Shown piece by piece: positions 6,974 to 16,535 of a DNA stretch of 40,495 nt. The first letter of the stretch is position 1, and the number at the start of each line of letters is the position of its first letter. A model generated the notes under the pieces. It had not been told where the DNA came from. It saw only the letters and a program-made list of their open reading frames with translations, and made no database searches. Position numbers and translations under genes: made by a program. Origin of the DNA: Leptospiraceae bacterium (GTDB taxonomy: Bacteria; Spirochaetota; Leptospiria; Leptospirales; Leptospiraceae); assembly GCA_025360185.1 (NCBI GenBank), contig JANYCR010000266.1, forward strand, positions 1-40,495. Reading direction: 5' to 3'.

Positions 6974-9900
6974 ATGAATTACTCACAATTATTGATTGAA
7001 AAAGCCTGCGAACAATGGATACAAGAATTAACAGATCTATCCCGTCGTAATAATTTATTATACTATAAGGATTTGAAAGTTGGAACACTTGAATTGGTTA
7101 AATACAATGAGAGCTTTTTAACTGATTTTTTTAATGGTGATAAGGTTTCTATTAATGATTTACTTTCGCTGAAAGATAATAACCCAGAGATTTATAGAAA
7201 GATAAAAATCATTCATAAACGATCAAAGCAGAACCTCGAAGAAAGAGGTATCGACACATTACTATTAGCCTATGGCTTTGTTTCCTGGGAAGTAGATGAT
7301 GGTGGTATACCTCCAAAAGCACCTCTGATTTTAATTCCGGTCACCATTGACAATAAAAGTAAAATCTATTTATCTCAAAGTGGAGAGGCAATTATTAATC
7401 CAGTGTTACTTGCCTATTTAGATAAAACGCATAATATTAGGTTAACCTCTGAAGAGTTACTTAGCGAGGAAGGGCAAGAAGATTTTGAGAATGCAATTCC
7501 TGATTTAGAAAAGGTTGCTTCAAAATTAAAGACTTTCGCCAGTAAAAAAAATCAAACACTTCAAATAGAAAAGCAGTTAATATTAAGTAACTTCTCATTT
7601 CAAAAAATGTCAATGGTTGAGGATATTAAATACCAAAAAGAAAATCCAAATAATAATAACGAACTAGTTTTTGCTATGGCAGGAAATGAAATTTCCATTA
7701 GAAAACTCAAAGAAAATATTAGTGAGATTGATCCAAAAAAATTTGATCTCATTGTGCCTGAAGATGACTTCATTGTATTTGATTGTGATTCGAGCCAGCA
7801 AAGTGTTATCCAGGCTGTTCTAAAAGGCGAAAATTGCACCATCCAGGGTCCACCTGGAACCGGCAAAAGTCAAACGATAGCAAATTTAATTGTAACCCTA
7901 GTGGCTAATGGCAAAAAAGTTTTATTTGTAGCAGAGAAGAGAGCTGCATTAGAAGTAGTGAAGCGAAGATTAGATCAAAAGAAATTAGGTCATTTACTTC
8001 TGGATTTACATGGAACAGGAATTTCTAGAAAAATGGTATTGGACCAGTTCAAAGATAGTTTGGATTTGATTAGAAATTCTAGAAATGTCGAAGTTGGAGA
8101 AACTCATAAACAATTTGCCAGAAAGCGTAGAGAACTAAATGCACATGTAGAGCAATTTCACAAAAAGAGACTCCCATCGAATAAAAGCGTTTATGAAATC
8201 CAATCTGAGCTTTTAAGTTTTTCTGATGAGGAGAAAAGTCAGACTAAGTTTACAGGGAAGGAACTACAGGGTTTATCTCCCGAAGTGATAGATAGTTTAA
8301 AAGCAAAATTAGAAGAATTACACAAACCGGGATTAGCCTCTCTTTTTTTAGATACAAAAGCATCACCATGGCAAACAACGAATATCTCTAATGTAGAAGA
8401 TGCAACGATTCTCTTACATTCCGTTAATAAGATTTATAAACAACTTCAATTATTTGAGCAAGAACTTTCTAAGCTTGCCGCGTACGGTTTAAATGATTCG
8501 AAAAATTTCAAAGAAATTGAAGGCATGATTCATTTAATGGAAAGAATAAATTTTATGTATGATTTATATACAGATAATTCAGAAATATTTAAAGCGGAGT
8601 TAAAGAATTTTCTCCAGATTAAAAATGCTTTCGAGGTTGGTACCGAGCTAAACCAGGGAATGGGCTATTTAAAACAACTTTATAATTCTGAATTCAATAC
8701 ACCTCTTTTAATCAATCAAAAAGTAAACCTACTAACCGATATTAGCCGCACAGTAGATAAATATTCTGATAAAATATACCAAGAAGATCTGTCAAAGTGT
8801 ATTGAAATTCTAGAATCCGCGGAATCAAAGAAATGGCTTTCTAATTTTTTTGATAATGATTTAAAAATTACGATTGATTCCTTGAAAAAAATTCGTGTGT
8901 CTGCTGACGTTTCAAGAGACGAGCTACTCAGTGAAATTAAAAAAATTTTACAACAAGTAAAACAATGGAAAGAACTTTTCCCTAATAGTCTATTTCCAGA
9001 TAAAAAAACCATTAAACTTTTAAGAGATAATGAATTTTTTACAAAGGTTGCAACAACCGAATTTTGGAAGAATTATGAATCTATTAGAAATTCTAGAAAT
9101 CCCCTACCCGATTCTGATTCTGAATTTTTTTCAGAAATTGAAAAGATAAATGGACTGCTTAGAGAGTGGAAAGCACAGCATCGCGCTACAATTTATCCAG
9201 AGCCGGTTAGAGATTGGAAAAATATAAATACATATTTTTTAGAATTACAAAAAGAAATTCAAGCAGCTAAATCAAAGATAAATCAGAACCAAATCGAACG
9301 ATTCGCCCTTGAAGAAATTTCAGGAATTTTCAAAGAGTTAAATAATGACTCGCAAGCTTTGTCTTTTGGAAGTGTTAAAGAAATTGAAAGAGAGTTTAAT
9401 GCTCGTAATGCGACAGCATTCTTAATAGAGATTAAACAAAGTAAATCTGATCCAAATGTTTGGGTTCGACAATTGGAATATGCATGGCTGTATTCCTGTT
9501 TGGAAGAGGCATATAGAGAGGAATCAAAATTAAAAATCTTTCATGGTAAAACACAAAGTGAAATAGTAAGTGAATTTCAAGAACTAGATAAAAAGAGGCT
9601 TGAGCTAACAAAGGATAGACTCCACTACAGGCATGCAAGGTGGGTAATTCAGCAAATGAGCCAGCATGGAGATGAAGAAAATCTAGTAAGAGCTGAAACA
9701 AATAAAAAGTCAGCGAGACTTTCCCTCAGAAAATTACTGCCTGAAACACCAAATGTCCTGACCAGTCTTCGTCCATGTTGGATGGCAAGTCCGTTATCCA
9801 TTAGCCAGTTAATTGATGCGAAGAAGCAATATTTTGATGTAGTTATCTTTGATGAAGCGAGCCAGATTATTCCAGCCGATTCTATTCCTGCATTGATGCG

Positions 9901-11026
9901 AAGTAAACAAGTAGTAGTTGCTGGGGATACAAGACAGTTGCCTCCGACAGATTTTTTTAAGGCGAATCAAGAGGAAGAAGAAAGTGAGGAAGTCTCTCAT
10001 ACAAAAGGTTTTGAAAGCCTACTCAATAGGACAGCGAGTTTTCTTAATGAAAGACAATTGCTCTGGCATTATCGTAGCAGATCAGAAGAGTTAATAGCAT
10101 TTTCAAATGAAAGTATTTATGCAAATAAATTAATAACATTCCCAAGTCCTAAAAATACACGAGTTATTAATCATGAATTGGTTCCATTTACTTTGGGACA
10201 AACCTCAGAAGAGAGCGAATTACTGGAAGTAAGTAGAGTGATTGAATTAATTATCGATCATGCAAGTACCCGTTCGAAAGAGACGTTAGGCGTTATTACA
10301 ATGGGGATTGCACATGCCCAAAAGATCGAATCTGCATTGGAAGAAGTTTTAAAAGATAGATCAGATCTAGATGCTTTCTTTAATGAGGAAAATACTGACC
10401 ACTTCTTTGTTAAAAATATAGAGCAAGTGCAGGGGGACGAAAGAGATGCTATTATTTTGTCCATTGGATATGTAAAAGAGGCGAATGGTAATTTACCGCA
10501 TAATTTTGGACCTTTAACACACCAGGGCGGAGAACGTCGGTTAAACGTCGCAATTACCCGAGCTCGTCAACGAATGACCGTGGTCTCTTCTTTTCAAGAT
10601 CGTGATATAGATTTAGAAAGATCAAATTCGGAAGGTGTCAAATTATTGAAGTTCTATTTAAGTTATGCGAATTACGGTGGTAAACCGCAAAGTATTAATG
10701 ATGATGATCGTTTGAATCCTATAGAGCGAGAAATATTTGATACCTTACAAAAAAATGGAATTCCTCTCACTTCAAAATTTGGATATTCTCAATATAAAAT
10801 TGACATGGTTGCAAAGCATCCAACTAAAGATGAATACGTATTAGCCATTGAATGCGACGGGGAATACTATGCATCCAGTCCAACCGCAAAAGAACGCGAT
10901 CGCTTGAGAGAACAGCAATTAGCTTCTCTTGGCTGGAAATTTTATAGAATTTGGTTATTAGATTGGATCAATAATAAAGACCAAGAAATTGAAAGAATTA
11001 AGAAAGCATACCAAGAAGCTTTATAG
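6974..11026 (+). CDS. DUF4011-helicase-Vsr-like nuclease (Hhe-type)
   Basis: A 1350-residue multidomain protein. The N-terminus has the DUF4011 signature (W-x-ELTDLSRRNNLLYY, residues 15-31). A superfamily 1 helicase follows, with Walker A GPPGTGKS at about 292-299, then a ~660-residue helical insertion. Walker B FDEAS lies near 960, the GDTRQLPP motif just after it, then HYRSRSEEL, VQGDERDAI and AITRARQ near 1190. The C-terminal ~110 residues (IECDGEYYASS, then W-K-F-Y-R-I-W) match the Vsr/DUF559-like endonuclease found at the end of such helicases. Single proteins combining DUF4011, helicase and Vsr nuclease (Hhe) have been reported as anti-phage defence genes. I infer a role in degrading foreign DNA. 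The start follows the pseudoprotease gene by 16 nt with no terminator visible, so all three may be co-transcribed. It ends 4 bp from the convergent Fic-like gene. Confidence 0.85.
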   Translation: MNYSQLLIEKACEQWIQELTDLSRRNNLLYYKDLKVGTLELVKYNESFLTDFFNGDKVSINDLLSLKDNNPEIYRKIKIIHKRSKQNLEERGIDTLLLAYGFVSWEVDDGGIPPKAPLILIPVTIDNKSKIYLSQSGEAIINPVLLAYLDKTHNIRLTSEELLSEEGQEDFENAIPDLEKVASKLKTFASKKNQTLQIEKQLILSNFSFQKMSMVEDIKYQKENPNNNNELVFAMAGNEISIRKLKENISEIDPKKFDLIVPEDDFIVFDCDSSQQSVIQAVLKGENCTIQGPPGTGKSQTIANLIVTLVANGKKVLFVAEKRAALEVVKRRLDQKKLGHLLLDLHGTGISRKMVLDQFKDSLDLIRNSRNVEVGETHKQFARKRRELNAHVEQFHKKRLPSNKSVYEIQSELLSFSDEEKSQTKFTGKELQGLSPEVIDSLKAKLEELHKPGLASLFLDTKASPWQTTNISNVEDATILLHSVNKIYKQLQLFEQELSKLAAYGLNDSKNFKEIEGMIHLMERINFMYDLYTDNSEIFKAELKNFLQIKNAFEVGTELNQGMGYLKQLYNSEFNTPLLINQKVNLLTDISRTVDKYSDKIYQEDLSKCIEILESAESKKWLSNFFDNDLKITIDSLKKIRVSADVSRDELLSEIKKILQQVKQWKELFPNSLFPDKKTIKLLRDNEFFTKVATTEFWKNYESIRNSRNPLPDSDSEFFSEIEKINGLLREWKAQHRATIYPEPVRDWKNINTYFLELQKEIQAAKSKINQNQIERFALEEISGIFKELNNDSQALSFGSVKEIEREFNARNATAFLIEIKQSKSDPNVWVRQLEYAWLYSCLEEAYREESKLKIFHGKTQSEIVSEFQELDKKRLELTKDRLHYRHARWVIQQMSQHGDEENLVRAETNKKSARLSLRKLLPETPNVLTSLRPCWMASPLSISQLIDAKKQYFDVVIFDEASQIIPADSIPALMRSKQVVVAGDTRQLPPTDFFKANQEEEESEEVSHTKGFESLLNRTASFLNERQLLWHYRSRSEELIAFSNESIYANKLITFPSPKNTRVINHELVPFTLGQTSEESELLEVSRVIELIIDHASTRSKETLGVITMGIAHAQKIESALEEVLKDRSDLDAFFNEENTDHFFVKNIEQVQGDERDAIILSIGYVKEANGNLPHNFGPLTHQGGERRLNVAITRARQRMTVVSSFQDRDIDLERSNSEGVKLLKFYLSYANYGGKPQSINDDDRLNPIEREIFDTLQKNGIPLTSKFGYSQYKIDMVAKHPTKDEYVLAIECDGEYYASSPTAKERDRLREQQLASLGWKFYRIWLLDWINNKDQEIERIKKAYQEAL

Positions 11027-11030
11027 AGAT

Positions 11031-11606
11031 TTACTCTTTCATAATTGCAATAATTGTAGAATCCAGGCATGAACGTAAAAATAAATTCATGATAAATCGA
11101 CCCATTCGTTTATTGACATCGTAAAAAAATTGAGTTCTTGCCATAATTAAAAATAGATGGATTGCTCTGTCGAAAACGTCTCCTAAATTTCCCATTTCGG
11201 AAAGCATCTCGACAAATCTAGAATTCAATTCTGAGTGATGTGGTTGAGCATAGCTTGTTCCAGAAATATAAACGCTTCCTGTGCGAAATTCGCCCCAGGT
11301 TAAAGCTTCTTCTTTAGCGGCAATTTTATGTAATTCGCAAACCGTCTCTATTGAAATAGAAAAACTCTTTTTTAAGACAAGTTCAAAAAGTTTTCGCCAA
11401 GCATTTCCCTGATTAACTGCAATTTGTTGGTCGGAGAGTTTGTGTCCTCCGACCGTCACTCCATCTAGGAGGGTTTGTATTTCTGGTAGGGAAAAGTTTA
11501 ACCCTTCCAGGTTTACAGCGTCATACACAAACTCGGCTAATTGCCGTTTTGCGATCATGAGAGCCTTACCTGGATCGGTAGTCATTCCCCAAGAGCTTTC
11601 TTTCAC
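11031..11606 (-). CDS. Fic-like protein, His-to-Gln, short C-terminus
   Basis: A 191-residue protein with the Fic/Doc fold signature: an N-terminal VNLEG helix resembling the inhibitory helix, the flap FRTGSVYISGTSYAQPHH, and the core motif. The core reads QFFYDVNKRMGR instead of H-x-F-x-D-x-N-x-R, so the catalytic His is Gln159 while Asp, Asn, Lys-Arg and the final Gly-Arg remain. It may be an inactive or altered AMP-transferase; I think a Gln-containing Fic subgroup exists, but cannot confirm it here. The product stops about 20-25 residues short of the usual Fic C-terminus, 4 bp from the helicase stop, suggesting trimming by rearrangement. The GTG at 11606 directly follows the htpG stop and GAGGA lies 14 nt upstream; an ATG at 11585 is an alternative. 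Probably the last gene of the batC-batD-htpG transcript. Confidence 0.72.
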   Translation of the reverse strand: MKESSWGMTTDPGKALMIAKRQLAEFVYDAVNLEGLNFSLPEIQTLLDGVTVGGHKLSDQQIAVNQGNAWRKLFELVLKKSFSISIETVCELHKIAAKEEALTWGEFRTGSVYISGTSYAQPHHSELNSRFVEMLSEMGNLGDVFDRAIHLFLIMARTQFFYDVNKRMGRFIMNLFLRSCLDSTIIAIMKE

Positions 11607-13427
11607 TCAGTTAGTCAAGTCCTCTAGAATCTGGCTAGAGCGTTTAAGGAAATTTCCCATATCAGCTTCGTTCATCACCTTAGAAGAAATCAATGCCAAA
11701 TCATATACATGCTGTGCAATGAGTTTCGCCTTATCTGTATTAACCCCTTCACTTAAACGGAAAGCATTTTTCACAAGCTTCGAACTAGAATTAATGAGCA
11801 GTGTATGCATTTTGAGAAGTGCACCTTTATCGTGATTCATTCCGAGGTTCATTTCCGAAATTCTGCGCATATGCTCAGGCAAAATTACTACAGCGGGAAC
11901 ATCCCCCGATTTCAAAGACTCTACTTTGATTTCAAGACCTTCTCTTCCAATTGCAGATTTGAAAAATTCCTGCAGTCTATCAGATTCAGTTCTATTATTT
12001 TCGTCTACAATTTCACTCGTGGTAGATTTATCAATCAACTGGTCTGTAATCTCTGCATCTACGCGTTGGAATCGAACTTCAGGATTTTTGCCTTCCATGT
12101 ATTGGATGAAATGGGAATCAATGCGGGTATCCACAAGAACTGCTTCAAGTCCACTCGATTTAAAAAGTTCCATAATGGAAGACGATGCCTCTACTTCCGG
12201 CGCATAATAGACTTTGTTCTCATTTTTTTCTTTGTTGCGCTCTAAGTATTCTTCCAAAGTTGTATGACCGCCATTTGAAGATTTGAATAAAACGCACGAT
12301 TTCGCTGAGTCATAGAATTTCTCGTCACTGATAATTCCATACTTCACAAAAAGCGCAATCTCATCCCAGTTGCTTTCAAACGTAGCCCTGTCTTTGCGGA
12401 AATCCTCTGTTAGTCGGTCTGCAATTTTTTTGATGATATGTGCTGAGATTTTTTTGACTAAAGGATCTGTTTGTAAATATGATCTAGATACGTTAAGCGG
12501 TAGATCTGGAATATCAATCGTTCCTTTTAAAACTGTTAGGAATTGCGGAACAAGCTCGTTAGCCTCATCACTTACAAATACATGATTGCAATAAAGCTTA
12601 ATCCCATTCTTAGAAACATCTAGTTCGTGTTTTAATTTAGGGAAATACAAAATCCCCTGTAAACGAAATGGGAAGTCTACGTTGAGATGAACCCAAAAAT
12701 GTGGCTCACCTGAAAATGGAAATAGGTAATTGTAGAATTCCACATAGTCTTCTTTCTTTAAAGAAGAAGGAGACTCAGACCAAAGTGCCTTACGCTTATT
12801 AGCCTCTTCTGTTTCTACAGTAATTGGGACAGCTAAGAAATCACAATATTTTTTGATTAGCTCTTTGAGTTTCCACTTGTCCAAGTATTCACCTGATTCA
12901 GAATCTAAATGGAGGGTAATCTTTGTTCCGCGCTCACTTCTTTCAATCGTAGAAAGTTGGAAATCGGTTCCTGATTCACTTTCCCATTTAACAGCTTGTT
13001 CGCCTTTCTTGTAAGATTTGGATTCGATAACTACTTTTGTAGAAACCATGAACGATGAATAAAAACCTAATCCAAAATGTCCAATGATGCCTGCCTTGTT
13101 ATCCGCAGATTCATATTTCTTTGCGAATTCTTCAGCACCACTAAATGCAATCTGGTTAATGTACTTTTTGATTTCTTCACCACTCATACCAAGACCATTG
13201 TCTTCGATAGAAAGTGTGCGTGCTTCTTTATCGAAGGTCACTGCGATTTTATAATCGGTGCCGCCTTCAAACTCTTCTGTTAATGCGATTTTTTTTAACT
13301 TTGAAATCGCATCTGTTGAATTGGAAATTAGCTCTCTGAGGAAAATATCTTTCTCAGAATAAAGCCACTTCTTTATGATTGGAAAAATATTTTCCGTTTG
13401 AACTGAAATTTTACCTGACTCACTCAT
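11607..13427 (-). CDS. htpG: Chaperone protein HtpG (Hsp90)
   Basis: A 606-residue bacterial Hsp90, close to the usual length. The N-terminal GHKL ATPase domain is complete: [24 protein letters not shown] near the start, [12 protein letters not shown] (catalytic Glu and Asn), DNGLGM, and the lid region [13 protein letters not shown]. Middle and C-terminal dimerisation domains follow at normal spacing ([26 protein letters not shown]). It is a cytoplasmic ATP-dependent chaperone. The start ATG at 13427 overlaps the batD stop (ATGA), with AAAGGAG inside the end of batD, so it is translationally coupled to batD. The Fic-like gene begins one base after its stop. The coupling to Bat genes suggests stress-related co-expression. 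Confidence 0.97.
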   Translation of the reverse strand: MSESGKISVQTENIFPIIKKWLYSEKDIFLRELISNSTDAISKLKKIALTEEFEGGTDYKIAVTFDKEARTLSIEDNGLGMSGEEIKKYINQIAFSGAEEFAKKYESADNKAGIIGHFGLGFYSSFMVSTKVVIESKSYKKGEQAVKWESESGTDFQLSTIERSERGTKITLHLDSESGEYLDKWKLKELIKKYCDFLAVPITVETEEANKRKALWSESPSSLKKEDYVEFYNYLFPFSGEPHFWVHLNVDFPFRLQGILYFPKLKHELDVSKNGIKLYCNHVFVSDEANELVPQFLTVLKGTIDIPDLPLNVSRSYLQTDPLVKKISAHIIKKIADRLTEDFRKDRATFESNWDEIALFVKYGIISDEKFYDSAKSCVLFKSSNGGHTTLEEYLERNKEKNENKVYYAPEVEASSSIMELFKSSGLEAVLVDTRIDSHFIQYMEGKNPEVRFQRVDAEITDQLIDKSTTSEIVDENNRTESDRLQEFFKSAIGREGLEIKVESLKSGDVPAVVILPEHMRRISEMNLGMNHDKGALLKMHTLLINSSSKLVKNAFRLSEGVNTDKAKLIAQHVYDLALISSKVMNEADMGNFLKRSSQILEDLTN

Positions 13428-15085
13428 ATTAATTTATTCTCCTTTAATATCTCTTTTGTTAAATTTAAAATTATTTCTCTATTCCTAGCATCTGACTTTG
13501 TATAAATTTCCGAGAGTTTTAGATTGCCAGAATTTGATTTTATTCGGACAAGCTCTTCTACTTTTGTCCTATTAAGACCTTTTTCTTGCAAAAAGACTTT
13601 TAGTAAAGCACCTTTTTTATTACCTATCGCTTTATCAAGTATACCAATTTCTGGATTGACTCGTCCTTTATTCAAGGAGATTAGCGATAATTTTTTTTTC
13701 CCATACTCTTTGATTTCCACTCTTAATAGATAAAAAATGTATCCTATAAATCCAGAAATTACAAAGTAAAAAATCCAAAGTTTAAAATTTAGACTCGATA
13801 CGGAAGGAATTGCCTTAGGTGGAAAAATGGGGGCTTCTTTAATATTGATTTCGGGAAATGGAAATGAACTTGTTTCGTATTTTGCGGTATTGGGGTTAAA
13901 AAAAACGATTTCCATTTCACCTAGATTTAGTTTCCCCTTTTCTTTTGGAAAAAGACTATATCGAAAAATTCCTTCCGATTCAAATCCATATTCTCCATTT
14001 TTGAGCTTTGCGAATTTTTTAGATTTTGACTCATCTAATAAAGTAATATCCGCCTTACATAAATTATCCTTACAAAAATTTTGTAACGGGTCTTTAAATA
14101 GAACACCTGTTCCCTGTCCTGTAATTTGAACAGAAAAAGTAATCGGAATGCCGACTGAAGTTTCTTTTGAATCCATAAGAATTTTTACTCGATAATCGCC
14201 AACTTCCCCAGAAAAATTTTTTGGTACGGGTGAAGGCAACTCTAGCACCTCAACCGTTTTCTTGAGAGATTCTTTTACTAAAGGGGAAAAATAAGAGAGA
14301 GGATTTCCTTCAATATGAAACTTCGCAGCGCCTAAACTATATTTGCCTTTACGGAGTGCAGTTAATGCATATATTTCTCTATTATAAGGGGTAATCTTAT
14401 ATTCGCCCCCATTTAAAGATGCTTTAGGAGGTAGAGAAATATTTACATTCGATAAATGCTCGCTAGTAAAAAAAGGAAATTCGAGAGGCTCTTGCTCATT
14501 GCGTTCAAAATTTGGTCTTTCTAAATTTCTATAATATAAAGTAAAACTGCCAATCATTGTTTCGCCAACATAGATTCTAGGACGACTCGTATAAAATCCG
14601 ATTTTAATATCGTCATCACTTGGATTTGCATAGGCTCGTTCCTGGAAGCCGGGAAAATTACCCGAAAAGAATTGATCAAAAATTGGATCCATAGGGCGGG
14701 GCTTGGGAGCATATTTCTCTGGCTTAACTGTAAACGTTAATGCACTTGCGGTAAATGGCTGTTGGTTGATAGATAAAATAATTTTTGGTGTTGTTAAGTT
14801 CCCTGATTTAGAACTGAGAACTCTAAACTTTACAATTTTTTTGTGAGTTACTTTTGTGTTAATGATAGTAGTATTGTCTTCAAGCCCCACATACTCGGCA
14901 GTAACCCCATTTTCAGAAAACACATTTTTGGAAATGGATACTTCTGGGTCAGAACCTCCAATTTCAATTCTTAGTTCTAATGGTTCGCCTTTTAAAATCG
15001 TGTCTTTGCTTAAATAAACTTTGGGGTCAGCAAAAATAGAAATGGAAATAAAAAAGAAAATTAATAGACTACCAAAATACTTCAT
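13424..15085 (-). CDS. batD: BatD-type oxygen-tolerance membrane protein
   Basis: A 553-residue protein with signal peptide ([19 protein letters not shown]), a large extracytoplasmic region of Ig-like beta-sandwich character ([21 protein letters not shown], then a [20 protein letters not shown] linker) and one membrane span near residues 450-470 ([19 protein letters not shown]) before a Lys-rich cytoplasmic tail. This is the BatD layout. Bat proteins are tied to aerotolerance and oxidative-stress resistance in Bacteroides and to the redox state of Leptospira; their biochemical role is unsettled. The start at 15085 has AGGAG 5 nt upstream and overlaps the end of the TPR gene by 17 nt. It overlaps htpG by 4 nt. 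BatA and BatB, the VWA-domain partners normally encoded alongside, are not in this window. Confidence 0.85.
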   Translation of the reverse strand: MKYFGSLLIFFFISISIFADPKVYLSKDTILKGEPLELRIEIGGSDPEVSISKNVFSENGVTAEYVGLEDNTTIINTKVTHKKIVKFRVLSSKSGNLTTPKIILSINQQPFTASALTFTVKPEKYAPKPRPMDPIFDQFFSGNFPGFQERAYANPSDDDIKIGFYTSRPRIYVGETMIGSFTLYYRNLERPNFERNEQEPLEFPFFTSEHLSNVNISLPPKASLNGGEYKITPYNREIYALTALRKGKYSLGAAKFHIEGNPLSYFSPLVKESLKKTVEVLELPSPVPKNFSGEVGDYRVKILMDSKETSVGIPITFSVQITGQGTGVLFKDPLQNFCKDNLCKADITLLDESKSKKFAKLKNGEYGFESEGIFRYSLFPKEKGKLNLGEMEIVFFNPNTAKYETSSFPFPEINIKEAPIFPPKAIPSVSSLNFKLWIFYFVISGFIGYIFYLLRVEIKEYGKKKLSLISLNKGRVNPEIGILDKAIGNKKGALLKVFLQEKGLNRTKVEELVRIKSNSGNLKLSEIYTKSDARNREIILNLTKEILKENKLI

Positions 15086-15824
15086 TTCTCTCCTGTGGTC
15101 TTTGACTCAATTTTTTTCTATTGATTTTATTCTGTTTTGCAGATTCTAAAATTCTTTCCGCTTCTTCTTTAGTAATTGGTTTATTTGATTCCTTTATTTT
15201 GTCTTCGCCCTTATCCTCAGGTTCTTGTTTTTTATTTGCCTGCGTGTCCTTTTTATCTTTAGACGGAGAATTCTTTTTGTCAGATTGGTTGTCTTTTTCT
15301 TCTTCGTTTTCAGAGTCCTGATTTTTCTTATCTTGCTTTTGATCCTGTTTATCTTTGTTATCCTTACGGGTAAGCATCTCTAAATTTTTTCGAGCTGGTA
15401 AAAAATCAGGGCTAGTGTTTAACGCATCCATATAGGATTTAATTGCATTTTTTTTATCACCTAACTTGGCGTAGGTGTTACCTTTGTTATAAAGCGAACG
15501 GAGCTTTAAATCTTTATCGTCTGATGTCGCTGACTTTTCAAAATATTTAAGTGCAAGCTTGTAATCATTGAGTTTATAATAACTGGTCCCTTTATTAAAA
15601 TAAAGCCTATCGTCTTCTTTTGCCTGCGACTCTGCTTGGTTAAAACTCTCAAGTGCTCCTTGAAAGTTCTGCGCCTTATAGCGTTCTACCCCTTCTTTGA
15701 CATTTTTTCCAACGGGGTCAACGTCGAAGGCGACAAGAGTAGAGAAGGAAAATAAAACAGACAAGAAAATGGTTGCTTCGCACAAGCTCAATGGAAGTAT
15801 TTTAAAAAAATTTCTTTTACTCAT
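15069..15824 (-). CDS. BatC-like TPR protein
   Basis: A 251-residue product from the ATG at 15824; an upstream TTG at 15863 would merely lengthen the signal peptide. Residues 1-30 are a signal or anchor segment (FLSVLFSFSTLVAF). Three or more TPR units follow at about 40-150 (KAQNFQGALESFNQAE, YFNKGTSYYKLNDYKLALKYFEKSA, SLYNKGNTYAKLGDKKNAIKSY). Then comes a strongly charged Lys/Asp/Glu/Gln tract of about 65 residues and a conserved-looking end ([14 protein letters not shown]). TPR proteins with this charged tail are found beside BatD, and the 17-nt overlap with batD supports a BatC role as a periplasmic or membrane scaffold. The name is inferred from context and architecture. Confidence 0.72.
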   Translation of the reverse strand: MSKRNFFKILPLSLCEATIFLSVLFSFSTLVAFDVDPVGKNVKEGVERYKAQNFQGALESFNQAESQAKEDDRLYFNKGTSYYKLNDYKLALKYFEKSATSDDKDLKLRSLYNKGNTYAKLGDKKNAIKSYMDALNTSPDFLPARKNLEMLTRKDNKDKQDQKQDKKNQDSENEEEKDNQSDKKNSPSKDKKDTQANKKQEPEDKGEDKIKESNKPITKEEAERILESAKQNKINRKKLSQRPQERNEVFW

Positions 15825-15963
15825 AATATTAGTCTTTATCAACACAATGATCCAATTATGCAATGCTGAGAAAAGTAGAAATTTACTTTTCTACCATTCT
15901 TCATTCATAATTCAACACTTGCACTGAGCCTATCGAATAGCGTAAGCGTGTTCCTAATTATTC

Positions 15964-16482
15964 TCACTCTCCCGCGTAAAAGGCTTCCTCGGCAGCGAGA
16001 ATAAATCCTGTTTTGGGATCAATGATTCTACAGTTTAGACCATAGCCATTATTAAAACTGGTAATCATTCCAGTAACAATTGCATTTAGTCCCAAAAGTT
16101 CTCCGATTTTTTTCATTTCGGATAAGTCACTACTTGAGTTCAAGGTCAATTGGTTTGCTTGAATTTGTTTGGCAAATAGAAGTCTATCGAGTACAACCAC
16201 GCTTTCTCTTCGGACTAAATCTGTTGTAAGTTTTTCTGCAAATAGACTTCCAAGCTTATGCTCTTTTCCTTCTGTATTTGTAAAAGTTAATACAATCAAA
16301 CGAGCATTTGGTGTAGTGATTTTTTTTGTAAGCGTTTCAGCAATTTTTTCAAGCGGAGTTTGGATGCTCCCGTCAGTAGCATTGCCTTGTGACGATTTTT
16401 TTGTATTAGCCGTTAATAGGGAGCATGAGCTTCCAATAACCGATAGAAGCAGAATTAAGAATATTTTCAATATTTTTTGCAA
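15964..16482 (-). CDS. FlgO/CsgG-like lipoprotein
   Basis: A 172-residue product from a TTG at 16482, chosen because AAGGA lies 7 nt upstream; a further TTG at 16503 has no such site. The signal peptide ends in the lipobox IGSSC. The mature domain has the mixed alpha/beta pattern of the FlgO/CsgG superfamily: ARLIVLTFTNTEGKEHKLG, then LFAEKLTTDLV, SVVVLDRLLFAKQIQ, and IGELLGLNAIVTGMI, ending with a strand pair. Relatives form outer-membrane-associated assemblies, such as flagellar outer-membrane proteins or secretion-pore components. The domain call is good; the specific function is unknown. It starts 53 nt after epmA ends on the same strand, so co-transcription with epmA is possible. Confidence 0.72.
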   Translation of the reverse strand: MQKILKIFLILLLSVIGSSCSLLTANTKKSSQGNATDGSIQTPLEKIAETLTKKITTPNARLIVLTFTNTEGKEHKLGSLFAEKLTTDLVRRESVVVLDRLLFAKQIQANQLTLNSSSDLSEMKKIGELLGLNAIVTGMITSFNNGYGLNCRIIDPKTGFILAAEEAFYAGE

Positions 16483-16535
16483 GTATATTTCCTTATTGTT
16501 CAAATGTAATATTTTTACTAAAAGACCAATTTGTT

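Noticed and set aside
11440-12245. Plus-strand open frames opposite htpG and the Fic-like gene
   Set aside because: Shadows of well-recognised minus-strand genes.
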